From positions 1-49,413 of the forward strand of contig CACYBB010000014.1 in the NCBI GenBank assembly GCA_902772585.1: a stretch of 49,413 bases of DNA, read 5' to 3'. The translations under genes and the position numbers were made by a program. The notes beneath the pieces are model-generated. The model searched no databases. It was not told where the DNA came from and saw nothing but the letters and a program-made list of their open reading frames with translations. Source of the stretch: an uncultured Bacteroidales bacterium (GTDB taxonomy: Bacteria > Bacteroidota > Bacteroidia > Bacteroidales > Bacteroidaceae). This document shows positions 15,937-24,738 of this stretch, one piece after another. Numbering within the stretch: position 1 is the first letter of the stretch; every line of letters starts with the position of its first letter.

Positions 15937-17856
15937 ATGAAGAATATATTATTTACAATGACGCTGATGGCTGTAACGATGACAGCTGCAGCAACAGATT
16001 ATGACCAGAACAAGCCCTTTGGCTTCTGCACCGTTTCGTCACGCACAGATGCCAGCAGTACCTATAACATCACGGGTGGTGGATGCTATACCTATCCTAT
16101 TCCTGATGGATTCACTGGTAAAGTCAAAATCCTGATGTCCAATGGTCAGGACATGAAGAGCACCATCCAGAACGCCATCAAGCAGAACGACGTAGTCATC
16201 CTTGACGGTGCTGATGGCGACTTCATTGTCTCCAGCAACGTAGGCATCACAGCCTCCAACAAGACTATCATTGGCATCAACAATGCCCGCATCTGTACCA
16301 AGTGGTTTGTTACTGACGAAATCAGGGCAGCCCTCGATGCTGCTGGCGTTCCCAGCATGAGCACCAGTGGCGGTGGCGGCACATTACCGAATGGTCAGAA
16401 AGTTTCTGAAGAGGCAGAATACAACACCCGCAAGATCATCATCGAGATGACTGGCGACAACAATGAGAGTTACCGCAATGCAGGAGCCCTCTCACTGAGT
16501 GGTTGCCAGAACATCATTATCCGCAACATCACGTTCCAAGGTCCTGGTTCTATCGATGTGGGTGGTGCCGACCTTATTTCCAGTGGCAATGGCGCCAAGA
16601 ACTGCTGGATTGACCATTGTGCATTTTTGGACGGCGAGGATGGCAACTTTGACATTACTCAGAAGGCCGATTTCCATACCGTCAGTTGGTGTACCTTCAA
16701 GTATACCAGTCGTTCGTACATGCACCAGAACACCAACCTCATTGGTAGCAGCGACAGCGAAACGACAGGCTATCTGAACACCACCTTTGCTTTCAACTGG
16801 TGGGGAACGGGTTGTAAACAGCGTATGCCAATGGCTCGTGTCGGCAAGATCCACATGCTGAACAACTACTTCAGCAGTACCACAGCCAGCAATTGCATCA
16901 ATCCACGCAAGAATTCTGAGTTCCTCATCGAAGGCAACTATTTTGCCAAAGGTGTGAAATCTTACTATAGTCAGAATGATGCAAAGGCCGTAACATGGGC
17001 CTCCAGCAATTATGCTGTAGAGACGAATAAGTCTGGAACGCCCTCATCTTTCGGCAGCACTGTTACCGTCCCTTACGACTATACTGTAGCCACCACCGAT
17101 GACGTGCCGACGACAGTAAAAGACAATGCTGGTGCCACACTAAAGTATGGTGATGGTGGCGGCGAGGAGCCTACAGGTACCAAAGGCAGCATCTACTGGC
17201 CAATGTCAGCAAGCAACAATGCCACAGTTTCTGACGACATCAACAGCGATATAGCCTCAACAGACTTAGAGATTGGCAGCAATCTGACACTCCGCGACCA
17301 CGGCACCTATGGCGGCATTCGTTTTGCCTTATTCCAGGCGCAGAGCGTACAAACGGCTCCTGCTGCTGACAATGCCGTCACCTTCTCGCTTACCACCAAA
17401 AGCGGTAGCAAGTTTAAGGCATCCAGCATTGAACTGTATGCAAGCAAGATAGGAACCAACAACGGCACCATCGACGTATCCTGGAAAGATGCCGGAGGAA
17501 CGACAACAGTTCTGGAGGCCGTTTCCCCCAATCGCAACAATGAAGATAATAACTACTTCTCCATCTATTCAGCTGAAGTTGGTGATGTTTCAAAAGCAAC
17601 TGATGGCACCTGTTCGTTGATTGTTAACATCTACAATGTTGGTGCCATGAACAATGGCACACTGCAAAAGAAAGACATTGGTCTGGCAGAAATCACCATT
17701 AAGGGTTACATCATTGACCAGAGTACTGGCATCTCTACCCCAGTAACCATGAGGGCTAGTGACAATGGTGCCATCTACAACCTCGCTGGCCAAAAGGTTG
17801 ATAGCACCTATAAGGGTGTCGTCATCAAGAACGGCAAGAAAATGCTACAACGATAA
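15937..17856 (+). CDS. Pectate lyase, PL1, with C-terminal sorting-like tail
   Basis: A 639-residue secreted enzyme with a signal peptide ending near TAAAT. The PL1 beta-helix covers about residues 25-370: NIIIRNITFQG, the calcium-site region NCWIDHCAF near 223, FDITQKADFHTVSWC, and the candidate catalytic Arg in RMPMARVGKIHMLNNYF near 297. It would cleave de-esterified homogalacturonan by beta-elimination using calcium. A second beta-sandwich-like region (about 410-590) may bind carbohydrate. The C-terminus ends in an LAGQKV...KGVVIKNGKK tail, shared with the CE8 enzyme and resembling type IX secretion signals. Cotranscription with the upstream GH28-GH105 gene is likely. Confidence 0.92.
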   Translation: MKNILFTMTLMAVTMTAAATDYDQNKPFGFCTVSSRTDASSTYNITGGGCYTYPIPDGFTGKVKILMSNGQDMKSTIQNAIKQNDVVILDGADGDFIVSSNVGITASNKTIIGINNARICTKWFVTDEIRAALDAAGVPSMSTSGGGGTLPNGQKVSEEAEYNTRKIIIEMTGDNNESYRNAGALSLSGCQNIIIRNITFQGPGSIDVGGADLISSGNGAKNCWIDHCAFLDGEDGNFDITQKADFHTVSWCTFKYTSRSYMHQNTNLIGSSDSETTGYLNTTFAFNWWGTGCKQRMPMARVGKIHMLNNYFSSTTASNCINPRKNSEFLIEGNYFAKGVKSYYSQNDAKAVTWASSNYAVETNKSGTPSSFGSTVTVPYDYTVATTDDVPTTVKDNAGATLKYGDGGGEEPTGTKGSIYWPMSASNNATVSDDINSDIASTDLEIGSNLTLRDHGTYGGIRFALFQAQSVQTAPAADNAVTFSLTTKSGSKFKASSIELYASKIGTNNGTIDVSWKDAGGTTTVLEAVSPNRNNEDNNYFSIYSAEVGDVSKATDGTCSLIVNIYNVGAMNNGTLQKKDIGLAEITIKGYIIDQSTGISTPVTMRASDNGAIYNLAGQKVDSTYKGVVIKNGKKMLQR

Positions 17857-17868
17857 CGTGAGTTCGGA

Positions 17869-17893
17869 GCATCCGGACTAAGAGTCCGAATGC
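17869..17893. repeat. Inverted repeat with duplicated CGGACTAAGAGTCCG core
   Basis: GCATCCGGACT pairs with AGTCCGAATGC around an AAG loop with one mismatch. The 15-bp core CGGACTAAGAGTCCG occurs again at 17918-17932, where it leads into the intrinsic terminator. It may be a duplicated terminator arm. Confidence 0.6.
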
Positions 17894-17925
17894 TTCAAAC
17901 TGCCAGTCCGAATGTTTCGGACTAA

Positions 17926-17950
17926 GAGTCCGCACACTGCGGACTCTTTT
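17926..17950 (+). terminator. Intrinsic terminator after PL1 gene
   Basis: GAGTCCGC (17926-17933), loop ACACT, GCGGACTC (17939-17946), then TTTT. A perfect 8-bp GC-rich stem, placed about 70 bp after the pectate lyase stop codon. Confidence 0.8.
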
Positions 17951-17958
17951 CATCTCCC

Positions 17959-17972
17959 CGCAATCGTTTACG
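17959..17972 (+). promoter_or_regulatory. Candidate pectin operator upstream of CE8
   Basis: CGCAATCGTTTACG differs from the susC site (CGCAAACGTTTACG) at one of 14 positions. It overlaps a perfect 12-bp palindrome GTTTACGTAAAC (17966-17977). The CGTTTACG core starts 63 bp before the -7 box. Confidence 0.5.
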
Positions 17973-18027
17973 TAAACTTTAACTTAAAAAGTTGGATACT
18001 ATAAATACATAATTAATAAATAATGTG

Positions 18028-18035
18028 TATCTTTG
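18028..18035 (+). promoter_or_regulatory. -7 box TATCTTTG of the CE8 gene
   Basis: TATCTTTG matches the Bacteroidota -7 consensus and lies 73 bp before the CE8 ATG, leaving an AT-rich leader. No clear TTTG is seen at -33. Confidence 0.6.
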
Positions 18036-18108
18036 CAAAGCTATATGCGCCAAACGAAGAAACGAATCAAAACAACAATAATTTACTAACATTAAAACCA
18101 AAACAATT

Positions 18109-21100
18109 ATGAAGTACAGACTTTTACGTTTTTCACTTCTCAGCGTGCTCGTCATGCTGTGCGGAGGATTCTCGTTGGCTGCTATTCTCAACACTAGTGA
18201 TGAGCAGTCTGTTGCATTCCAGAACTTCGAGATTACCAACGAGCAGATGAGTGGTGAGTTCGATGCCTCTACTCTGCCTGCATGTGCTACATTCACTGGT
18301 ACACAGCGCAATGACAATCACGGCTATGGTGCAGTGACCATTACTGTTGCTGTTGATGGTCCAACGAAGTTCACCATTGGTGGATGCCAGTATGCGAACC
18401 AGACATTCACGGTAAAGAACGCAGCAGGAGAGACACTTGAAACACTCGACCCGCATACAGCGAAATGCTATCATCAGGACGGCTCAGCTATTACCTATGA
18501 GTACAAAGGTGAGGCAACCAAGCTGACCTTCGCTGTCATACAGTACCTGCCTTATTTCAAGGCTGAGGCTATTGAAGATACTCCAGAACCACACGACCCT
18601 GTTATCTTGACTTGGGACTATACCAATAAGGACATTCCTACTACAGGTCCAGACAATGGATTGTACTATGGAGCTTACGTCAACGATAAGGGAACGAACA
18701 ACAATATGCACGGTGTAAAGCTGAACAGCTCTGGCTATGCTTATTTCGAAAAACCTGCTGTTGCTGGTAAGCTGACACTGACCATCGGTAACCGTAAGAC
18801 TGCCGATGCATATGCCGTCAATGTCTATGCTTGCACTATCGCAGATGGCCAAGCAACAAAGGGCAACCTCATTGGCGATGTAGCTGTTGCAGAGAGTCCA
18901 GGTACTGGTAGCATCGATATTTCTGCAGACGTAACAGGCATCTATATCGAGCGTAAGACTGTTGCTGAGGGCGTGCTCTCTAAGATTGTCTTCAAGGAGG
19001 ATGTTGCTCGTCAGTTCGTTGACTTCGAGATAACCAACGAGCAATTGAGTGGTGCTTTTGATGCCTCTACCCTGCCTACAGGTGTAACCTTCAACGGCAC
19101 CCAGCGCAATGACAGTCATGGTTATGGCAACGTCACCATCACCGTTCCCGTTGACGGTACTGTGAAGTTCACTATTGGTGGTTGCCGCTATGCAAATCCA
19201 GCTAACTGCAAGATTACCAATGCTGCTGGTGACGTTATTGCTACGCCAACCCTGCAGACACCGAAGTGCTATCACGAAGGTGGCGAAGGTTCTACCGTTA
19301 CCTACATCTATGTTGGTGAAGCCACCACATTGACCTTCAGCGACATTGCATACCTGCCGTACTTCAAGGCCGAGGCTACTGATGTTCAGGAGGTTACCAT
19401 TACCTATAAGGACCAGAACGGCAATAAATTGGGTGAGAAGAAGGTCTTTGAGGGTGATCCCATTGGCGAGATTCCTTATACCGAGGCTGACCTGACCATT
19501 CCTGAGGGTGAAAAGTTCCGCGGATGGGTTTACAGCAGTAAGATTAAGGTAAATACTACCGACATTGTCAATGCCGACGTTACTGTCAACGCTAGCGTAA
19601 CACCTATCGAAGAGGCTCCTACCGTAGGTAGCATCCAGACCTACGACCTGACACAGGCTACATTCTATCCTGAGGACCACGAGAACTTCAGCGTAGAGAG
19701 CGGTAACTACTACAACAATCACGGTTTCACCTTTGCTGATGGCGGCAGCTTCACCGTTGCCGTAACCAGCAAGGCTCAGATTGTGCTCAACCTCTGCCAA
19801 TATGGTAATGGAACAACGATTACTGTCGTCGATTCACAAGGAAAAGTTGTTAAAGACGATCTTCCTGCTAAGGCAGAAGCTGACGGTGGTACGGCTGTTC
19901 TCAACTACGAGGGTCCTGCCGGTCAGCTGAAGTTTACCTTTGCTACCCAGGCTTACCTGCACAAGGTAACTGTCTATAATGTCAGCGACTTCCTGGCAAA
20001 GGACGAGAATTCTGGCTACTATATAGTTCCTGCTAATGACGGCGCAAGTCTGATTCTCGCCATCAACGCTGCTGCAGCAGAGCCAGATACCAAGATATTC
20101 CTGCCCAATGGTACTTACGACTTTGGTGAGGCAACTCTGACAGGCATTAGCGGTACAAACGTATCAATTATCGGTCAGTCAATGGAGAATGTTGTTATCA
20201 AGAATGCCCCAGCTATCGAGATGGAGGGTCTGGGCAAGGCCGATCTGTTCAACAACACATCTACTGGTCTGTATCTGCAGGATCTGACCTTACAGAATGC
20301 CCTTGACTACTACAAGGCTGGTACTGGACGTGCTGCAACACTACATGATCAGGGTACCAAGACCATCAACAAGAACGTACGTCACCTGTCTTATCAAGAT
20401 ACCTACTACTCTCATAAGGTTGGCGGTCTCTACTATTTCGAAGGCGGTGAGATGCACGGTACCGTCGACTACCTCTGCGGTAACGGTAAGGCATTCTTCG
20501 AAGGCATGAAGATTATCAACGAGCAGCGCAATAGTGCTACCATTACAGCCAATAGCGAGCTTTATGTCTTCAACAACTGCGTTGTCGAGAACAATGCCGA
20601 CAAGTATACTTTGGGCCGTGCCTGGAGCGATCATCCTGTCTGCATCTACTTGAACACTACCCTGCTTGATCCTGACAAACTGGAGGCTACTCGCTGGAAT
20701 CTGAGCGGCATCAACTGCGACTATAGCATAGCCGGTGAGTACGGTACGAAGAATGCTGCTGGCGAGAACATCACCCCAGCATCCAACGAGATTACCTTCA
20801 AGAAGGAGAATACAAAGTTGAATACCATTCTCTCTGCTGAGCAGGCTGCAACCTACACTATGGAATATGTACTCGGTGACTGGGCTGCAACAGCCAAGCA
20901 AGAAGCTAAGCAGCTGGAAGCTCCTGCAGCAGAGTTTGCCAACGGTACTGTGACATGGACTCCTGCCAACGATGGTGCTATTGCCTACATGATTGAGAAA
21001 AACGGCGAGTTCGTAGGCATCACTACTGGAAGCAGCATGACTGTTGAGGCTAATGCCGAGACCGATAAGCTGACCATCCGTGCAGCTAACGCTCGCGGTG

Positions 21101-21267
21101 GCTTCGGCGAGGCTAAGCAGGTAGCTTATACAGGCACCAGCATCCAGGCTATCAACGCAGCTATTGAGCGTGGCGAGCAGGTTATCTTCAACCTCGCTGG
21201 TCAGCGTGTCAACAAGGCCACGAAGGGAATGTACATCATCAATGGTAAAAAGGTCGTGATTAAGTGA
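18109..21267 (+). CDS. Multidomain pectin methylesterase, CE8
   Basis: A 1052-residue secreted protein with a signal peptide (LLRFSLLSVLVMLCGGFSLA). The N-terminal half is modular: one copy of a ~120-residue domain (about 38-150, beginning FEITNEQMSGEFDASTLP), a different beta-rich domain (150-300), a second copy at about 65% identity by eye (305-420), a YKDQNGNKLGEK repeat-like segment (425-500), and a distant third copy (505-620). The CE8 beta-helix follows from about 637, with QDTYY near 765, GTVDYLCGNG near 786 and LGRAW near 837, matching the catalytic and substrate residues of pectinesterases. It should remove methyl esters so that lyases and GH28 can act. The end carries the same sorting-like tail as the PL1 enzyme. 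It has its own promoter and probable operator. Confidence 0.9.
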   Translation: MKYRLLRFSLLSVLVMLCGGFSLAAILNTSDEQSVAFQNFEITNEQMSGEFDASTLPACATFTGTQRNDNHGYGAVTITVAVDGPTKFTIGGCQYANQTFTVKNAAGETLETLDPHTAKCYHQDGSAITYEYKGEATKLTFAVIQYLPYFKAEAIEDTPEPHDPVILTWDYTNKDIPTTGPDNGLYYGAYVNDKGTNNNMHGVKLNSSGYAYFEKPAVAGKLTLTIGNRKTADAYAVNVYACTIADGQATKGNLIGDVAVAESPGTGSIDISADVTGIYIERKTVAEGVLSKIVFKEDVARQFVDFEITNEQLSGAFDASTLPTGVTFNGTQRNDSHGYGNVTITVPVDGTVKFTIGGCRYANPANCKITNAAGDVIATPTLQTPKCYHEGGEGSTVTYIYVGEATTLTFSDIAYLPYFKAEATDVQEVTITYKDQNGNKLGEKKVFEGDPIGEIPYTEADLTIPEGEKFRGWVYSSKIKVNTTDIVNADVTVNASVTPIEEAPTVGSIQTYDLTQATFYPEDHENFSVESGNYYNNHGFTFADGGSFTVAVTSKAQIVLNLCQYGNGTTITVVDSQGKVVKDDLPAKAEADGGTAVLNYEGPAGQLKFTFATQAYLHKVTVYNVSDFLAKDENSGYYIVPANDGASLILAINAAAAEPDTKIFLPNGTYDFGEATLTGISGTNVSIIGQSMENVVIKNAPAIEMEGLGKADLFNNTSTGLYLQDLTLQNALDYYKAGTGRAATLHDQGTKTINKNVRHLSYQDTYYSHKVGGLYYFEGGEMHGTVDYLCGNGKAFFEGMKIINEQRNSATITANSELYVFNNCVVENNADKYTLGRAWSDHPVCIYLNTTLLDPDKLEATRWNLSGINCDYSIAGEYGTKNAAGENITPASNEITFKKENTKLNTILSAEQAATYTMEYVLGDWAATAKQEAKQLEAPAAEFANGTVTWTPANDGAIAYMIEKNGEFVGITTGSSMTVEANAETDKLTIRAANARGGFGEAKQVAYTGTSIQAINAAIERGEQVIFNLAGQRVNKATKGMYIINGKKVVIK

Positions 21268-21269
21268 GC

Positions 21270-21310
21270 GAAGTGAGAGCTCGTTCTCACTTCCGAACGT
21301 GAACGAGCTC
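21270..21310. repeat. Overlapping palindromes of the GAGCTC repeat family
   Basis: Two mutually exclusive hairpins overlap. GAAGTGAGA (21270-21278) pairs with TCTCACTTC (21285-21293), and GAGCTCGTTC (21277-21286) pairs with GAACGAGCTC (21301-21310). The 3' part is related to the palindrome inside trpF. There is no T-run, so it is not a simple terminator. Confidence 0.6.
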
Positions 21311-21361
21311 GAGCTTTAGCTCAAGGTTGTTGTAAAGTAACTACACCTTATTAATAATAGG

Positions 21362-21391
21362 GGCGGACACTGCAAATGTCCGCCTCTTTTT
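21362..21391 (+). terminator. Intrinsic terminator before susC
   Basis: GGCGGACA (21362-21369) pairs with TGTCCGCC (21377-21384), followed by TC and five T. It should end the CE8 transcript and so isolate it from the susC promoter. Confidence 0.8.
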
Positions 21392-21402
21392 ACGTAAATA
21401 AT

Positions 21403-21416
21403 CGCAAACGTTTACG
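21403..21416 (+). promoter_or_regulatory. Candidate pectin operator upstream of susC
   Basis: CGCAAACGTTTACG is a near-perfect palindrome with a central CG, the form typical of LacI-family operators. It recurs with 11-13 of 14 matches before the CE8, GH28-GH105 and kduD genes. The CGTTTACG core begins 51 bp before the -7 box. The regulator is unknown. Confidence 0.5.
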
Positions 21417-21436
21417 ATAAAATTAACTTCTAATAT

Positions 21437-21467
21437 TTTGCTATCTTAAGATTTATTAGTACATTTG
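21437..21467 (+). promoter_or_regulatory. susC promoter
   Basis: TTTG at 21437-21440, a 19-bp spacer and TACATTTG at 21460-21467 form a good Bacteroidota promoter. The leader to the ATG is about 45 bases. Confidence 0.7.
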
Positions 21468-21519
21468 CAACAGAAAACAATAATTCGTTTAACTACTTTA
21501 ATTTAAAACTACTAATTTT

Positions 21520-24500
21520 ATGTCAATTCACATGAAGAGTATGCGAAGTGCACTCCTGTTGGCATTCCTACTTTTTGTAGGTAGCATCAGTGCACAGACC
21601 GTCAAGGTCAACGTGAAAGACTCTCAGGGCGAAGCAGTCATTGGCGCCAGCGTTATTGAAAAAGACACGCGTAATGGCGGTGTGACCGACTTCGACGGAA
21701 ATTTCACTATCAACCTCACGGCAGGTAAGCCCATCGTCATCAGCTACATCGGCATGAAGACGCAGACTATCAATGCCAAGGGGAAGTCTTCTATCAACGT
21801 TGTCATGGAAGACGACGCTACCACGCTGAATGACGTGGTTGTCATCGGTTACGGTTCTGTCCGCAAGAAGGACTTGACCGGATCGGTAGCCACTGTAGGC
21901 AGCGACGCTCTCCAGGCCGTACCTGTTGCCAACGCCTCTGAGGCGCTTACCGGTAAGATGGCTGGTGTGCAGGTAACAACAGCTGAGGGTTCACCCGATG
22001 CAGAAGTAAAGATTCGCGTTCGTGGTGGTGGTTCTATCACCCAGTCGAACGACCCCTTGTACATCGTTGACGGATTCCCCGTTGAGAGCATCAGCGACAT
22101 CCCCGCTAACGACATCGAGGACATCACCGTACTGAAGGACGCCTCTTCTACCGCTATCTACGGTAGCCGTGGTGCTAACGGTGTTATCCTGGTAACCACC
22201 AAGAGCGGTAAGGAAGGTAAGACCAGAGTAAGCTACAACGCTTACTACAGCTGGAAGAAAATTGCTAAGAAGTACGACGTACTGAATGCTTACGACTATG
22301 CTAAGTGGCACTACGAGTTGGCTAAGCTGATTGGTGATGACGACCACTACACAGACAAGTTCGGTAACTACCAGGATATGGATCTGTACCGTAATGTAGA
22401 CGAGAACGACTGGCAGGACATTGCCTATGGCCGCACTGGTCACACCTTCAACCAGACCCTCAACATCAATGGTGGTACTGAGAGCATGAAGTATGCATTC
22501 AGCTATGCCCACATGGACGACAAGGCCATCATGCAGGGTTCATCATTCAAGCGTGACAACTTCTCGCTGAAGTTGAACACCAAGCCCAGCAAGACTACTA
22601 CATTGGACTTCCAGGCTCGTTATGCCAACACCAAGATTTTTGGTGGTGGTGCCAATGAGGCCAGTGGTGCCTACGACACAGACCGTCGTCTGAAGTATGC
22701 CGTACTGTTCTCACCCATTCCTCTGGGTAGCATCGACGGTACTGACGACGCTGAAATGTCAAGCTTCACCGATCCTATCACTGCAACAAATGACAACGAT
22801 CGCAAGAAACATCGTCGTAACTTGAATCTGGCAGGTGCCTTCGGCTGGGAGGTTTATAAGAACCTGAAGCTGAAGACTGAGTTCGGTTACGACACTTACG
22901 ACGAGTACGACCAGCGTTTCTGGGGTACTTCTGCCTACTATATTAAGAATACCCCCAAAGGAGACAATTCCGGCAAGCCCGCTATCCGTATAGTAGACAC
23001 GAAGCGTCACCGCTTCCGCAACACCAATACGATTAGTTATGATTTCAAGAAGATCTTTGGCAAGAACAGTCCTCACTCTCTGAACGTACTGGCTGGTCAC
23101 GAGTATGTGATTACCAAGAAGAATGTTCTCAGCAGCGAGGTTCACGGATTCCCCACAGACTATAATTCAGAGACTGCTTGGAAACTGACCTCACAGGGTT
23201 CTCCTTATACTATTGACGACAACTACAGCGCTGATGACAAACTGTTGTCATACTTCGGCCGCGCCAACTATAACTACAAGGACAAGTATCTGGTAAGTGC
23301 TACATTCCGTGCCGATGCTTCTTCAAAGTTCTCTGAGGACAACCGCTGGGGTTACTTCCCCTCTGCAGCTATTGCATGGCGTATCTCTTCTGAGCCATTT
23401 ATGAAGTTTGCTGAAAAATGGCTCGATGACTTGAAGATTCGTTTCAGCTACGGTACTGCCGGTAACAACAACATTCCCGTAGGTCAGTTGGTACAGGTCT
23501 ATGAAAATAAGGCTACTGCATGGGTCAATGGCTTCGAGAACTACTGGGCTCCCTCAAAGATTATGGCTAATCCCGACTTGAAGTGGGAGACCACCATTAC
23601 CCGTAACGTAGGTTTGGACTTCACTCTCTTCGGTGGCAAAGTTAACGGTAGCATTGAGGCCTACATCAACACCACGAAGGACCTGCTGATTGAGTTCAAG
23701 ACCAGTGGTACTGGTTATGACACACAGTATCGTAACCTTGGTAAGACTCAGAACAAAGGTCTGGAGGCCTCTTTCACCTATCATGCTATCAACAAGAAGA
23801 ACTACGGACTGGATATCACCGCCAATATCGGTATCAACAAGAACGAGATTAAGGAGCTGGGTATCGATGACTTTACCACCAATACCAACTGGGGTTCAAC
23901 AGAAATCGGTATGGACTACCGTGTAGCCGTAGGCGGTTCTGTCGGTGAGATCATTGGTTACAAGAATGCAGGTCGCTATGAGGTAGACGATTTCGTTGGT
24001 TACGACGAGGCTACCAAGAGCTGGAAGCTGAAGGAAGGTGTAGTAGACTGCTCTTCAGTTGTTGGTACACTGCGTCCTGGTATGATGAAGTTACAAGATA
24101 TCGACGGTGACGGTTTCGTTACCTACGAAAAGGATACCGAGGTGATTGGTGACGTCAATCCGAAGATGACTGGTGGTTTCACTATCAACGCCCGTGCTTA
24201 TGGTTTCGACCTCGCTGCCAACTTCAACTACAGCATCGGTAACGATATCTATAATGCCAACAAGATTGAGTTCACCACCTCTTCTTACACCAAGAAAGGT
24301 CAGTATCGCAACCTAAGTACTGACATGGAGAGCGGTGAGCGTTGGACCAACATCAACGCAGCTGGCGAGTTAGTTAACGATCCTGCTGAGTTGAAGGCGC
24401 TGAATGCCAACACTAGCATGTGGAGTCCTTATATGTCTAAGTTCGTCCTGAGCGACTGGGCTGTTGAGAATGCCTCATTCCTGCGTCTGAACACGCTGAC

Positions 24501-24717
24501 ACTGGGTTACACTTTGCCCGAGAGCCTTGTCAAGAAGGTTAACATCAGCAGCCTGCGTTTCTACGCTACCTGCTACAACGTATTCTGTATTACAAACTAT
24601 TCTGGTTCTGACCCAGAGTCAGACTGTATCCGCAAGAACAATCTGACCCCGAATGTTGACTACTCTGGTTATCCACGTAGCCGCTCGTTCGTCATTGGTT
24701 TGAATTTGAATTTCTAA
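21520..24717 (+). CDS. SusC/RagA-family TonB-dependent transporter
   Basis: A 1065-residue outer-membrane importer with a signal peptide ending near SISAQ. An N-terminal carboxypeptidase-regulatory-like domain (about 27-105: VKVNVKDSQGEAVIGASVIE) precedes the plug (about 110-230: VVVIGYGSVRKKDLTGSVA, then the family's LKDASSTAIYGSRGANGVI) and the beta-barrel, which ends in the aromatic C-terminus FVIGLNLNF. With the SusD protein it should import pectin oligosaccharides, energised by TonB. The ligand is inferred from the neighbouring pectin enzymes. susD follows 21 bp downstream. It has its own promoter and candidate operator. Confidence 0.95.
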   Translation: MSIHMKSMRSALLLAFLLFVGSISAQTVKVNVKDSQGEAVIGASVIEKDTRNGGVTDFDGNFTINLTAGKPIVISYIGMKTQTINAKGKSSINVVMEDDATTLNDVVVIGYGSVRKKDLTGSVATVGSDALQAVPVANASEALTGKMAGVQVTTAEGSPDAEVKIRVRGGGSITQSNDPLYIVDGFPVESISDIPANDIEDITVLKDASSTAIYGSRGANGVILVTTKSGKEGKTRVSYNAYYSWKKIAKKYDVLNAYDYAKWHYELAKLIGDDDHYTDKFGNYQDMDLYRNVDENDWQDIAYGRTGHTFNQTLNINGGTESMKYAFSYAHMDDKAIMQGSSFKRDNFSLKLNTKPSKTTTLDFQARYANTKIFGGGANEASGAYDTDRRLKYAVLFSPIPLGSIDGTDDAEMSSFTDPITATNDNDRKKHRRNLNLAGAFGWEVYKNLKLKTEFGYDTYDEYDQRFWGTSAYYIKNTPKGDNSGKPAIRIVDTKRHRFRNTNTISYDFKKIFGKNSPHSLNVLAGHEYVITKKNVLSSEVHGFPTDYNSETAWKLTSQGSPYTIDDNYSADDKLLSYFGRANYNYKDKYLVSATFRADASSKFSEDNRWGYFPSAAIAWRISSEPFMKFAEKWLDDLKIRFSYGTAGNNNIPVGQLVQVYENKATAWVNGFENYWAPSKIMANPDLKWETTITRNVGLDFTLFGGKVNGSIEAYINTTKDLLIEFKTSGTGYDTQYRNLGKTQNKGLEASFTYHAINKKNYGLDITANIGINKNEIKELGIDDFTTNTNWGSTEIGMDYRVAVGGSVGEIIGYKNAGRYEVDDFVGYDEATKSWKLKEGVVDCSSVVGTLRPGMMKLQDIDGDGFVTYEKDTEVIGDVNPKMTGGFTINARAYGFDLAANFNYSIGNDIYNANKIEFTTSSYTKKGQYRNLSTDMESGERWTNINAAGELVNDPAELKALNANTSMWSPYMSKFVLSDWAVENASFLRLNTLTLGYTLPESLVKKVNISSLRFYATCYNVFCITNYSGSDPESDCIRKNNLTPNVDYSGYPRSRSFVIGLNLNF

Positions 24718-24738
24718 AATGAAGGAGGACTAAAGAAT

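Noticed and set aside
17869-17950. CRISPR-like repeats downstream of the PL1 gene
   Set aside because: There are only two 15-bp copies with no regular spacers; they form terminator-type hairpins. No CRISPR array or cas gene is visible in the window.
18484-19800. Long open frame (438 codons) on the minus strand inside the CE8 gene
   Set aside because: It mirrors the repeated, biased codons of the CE8 N-terminal domains, has no promoter and gives no recognisable protein.
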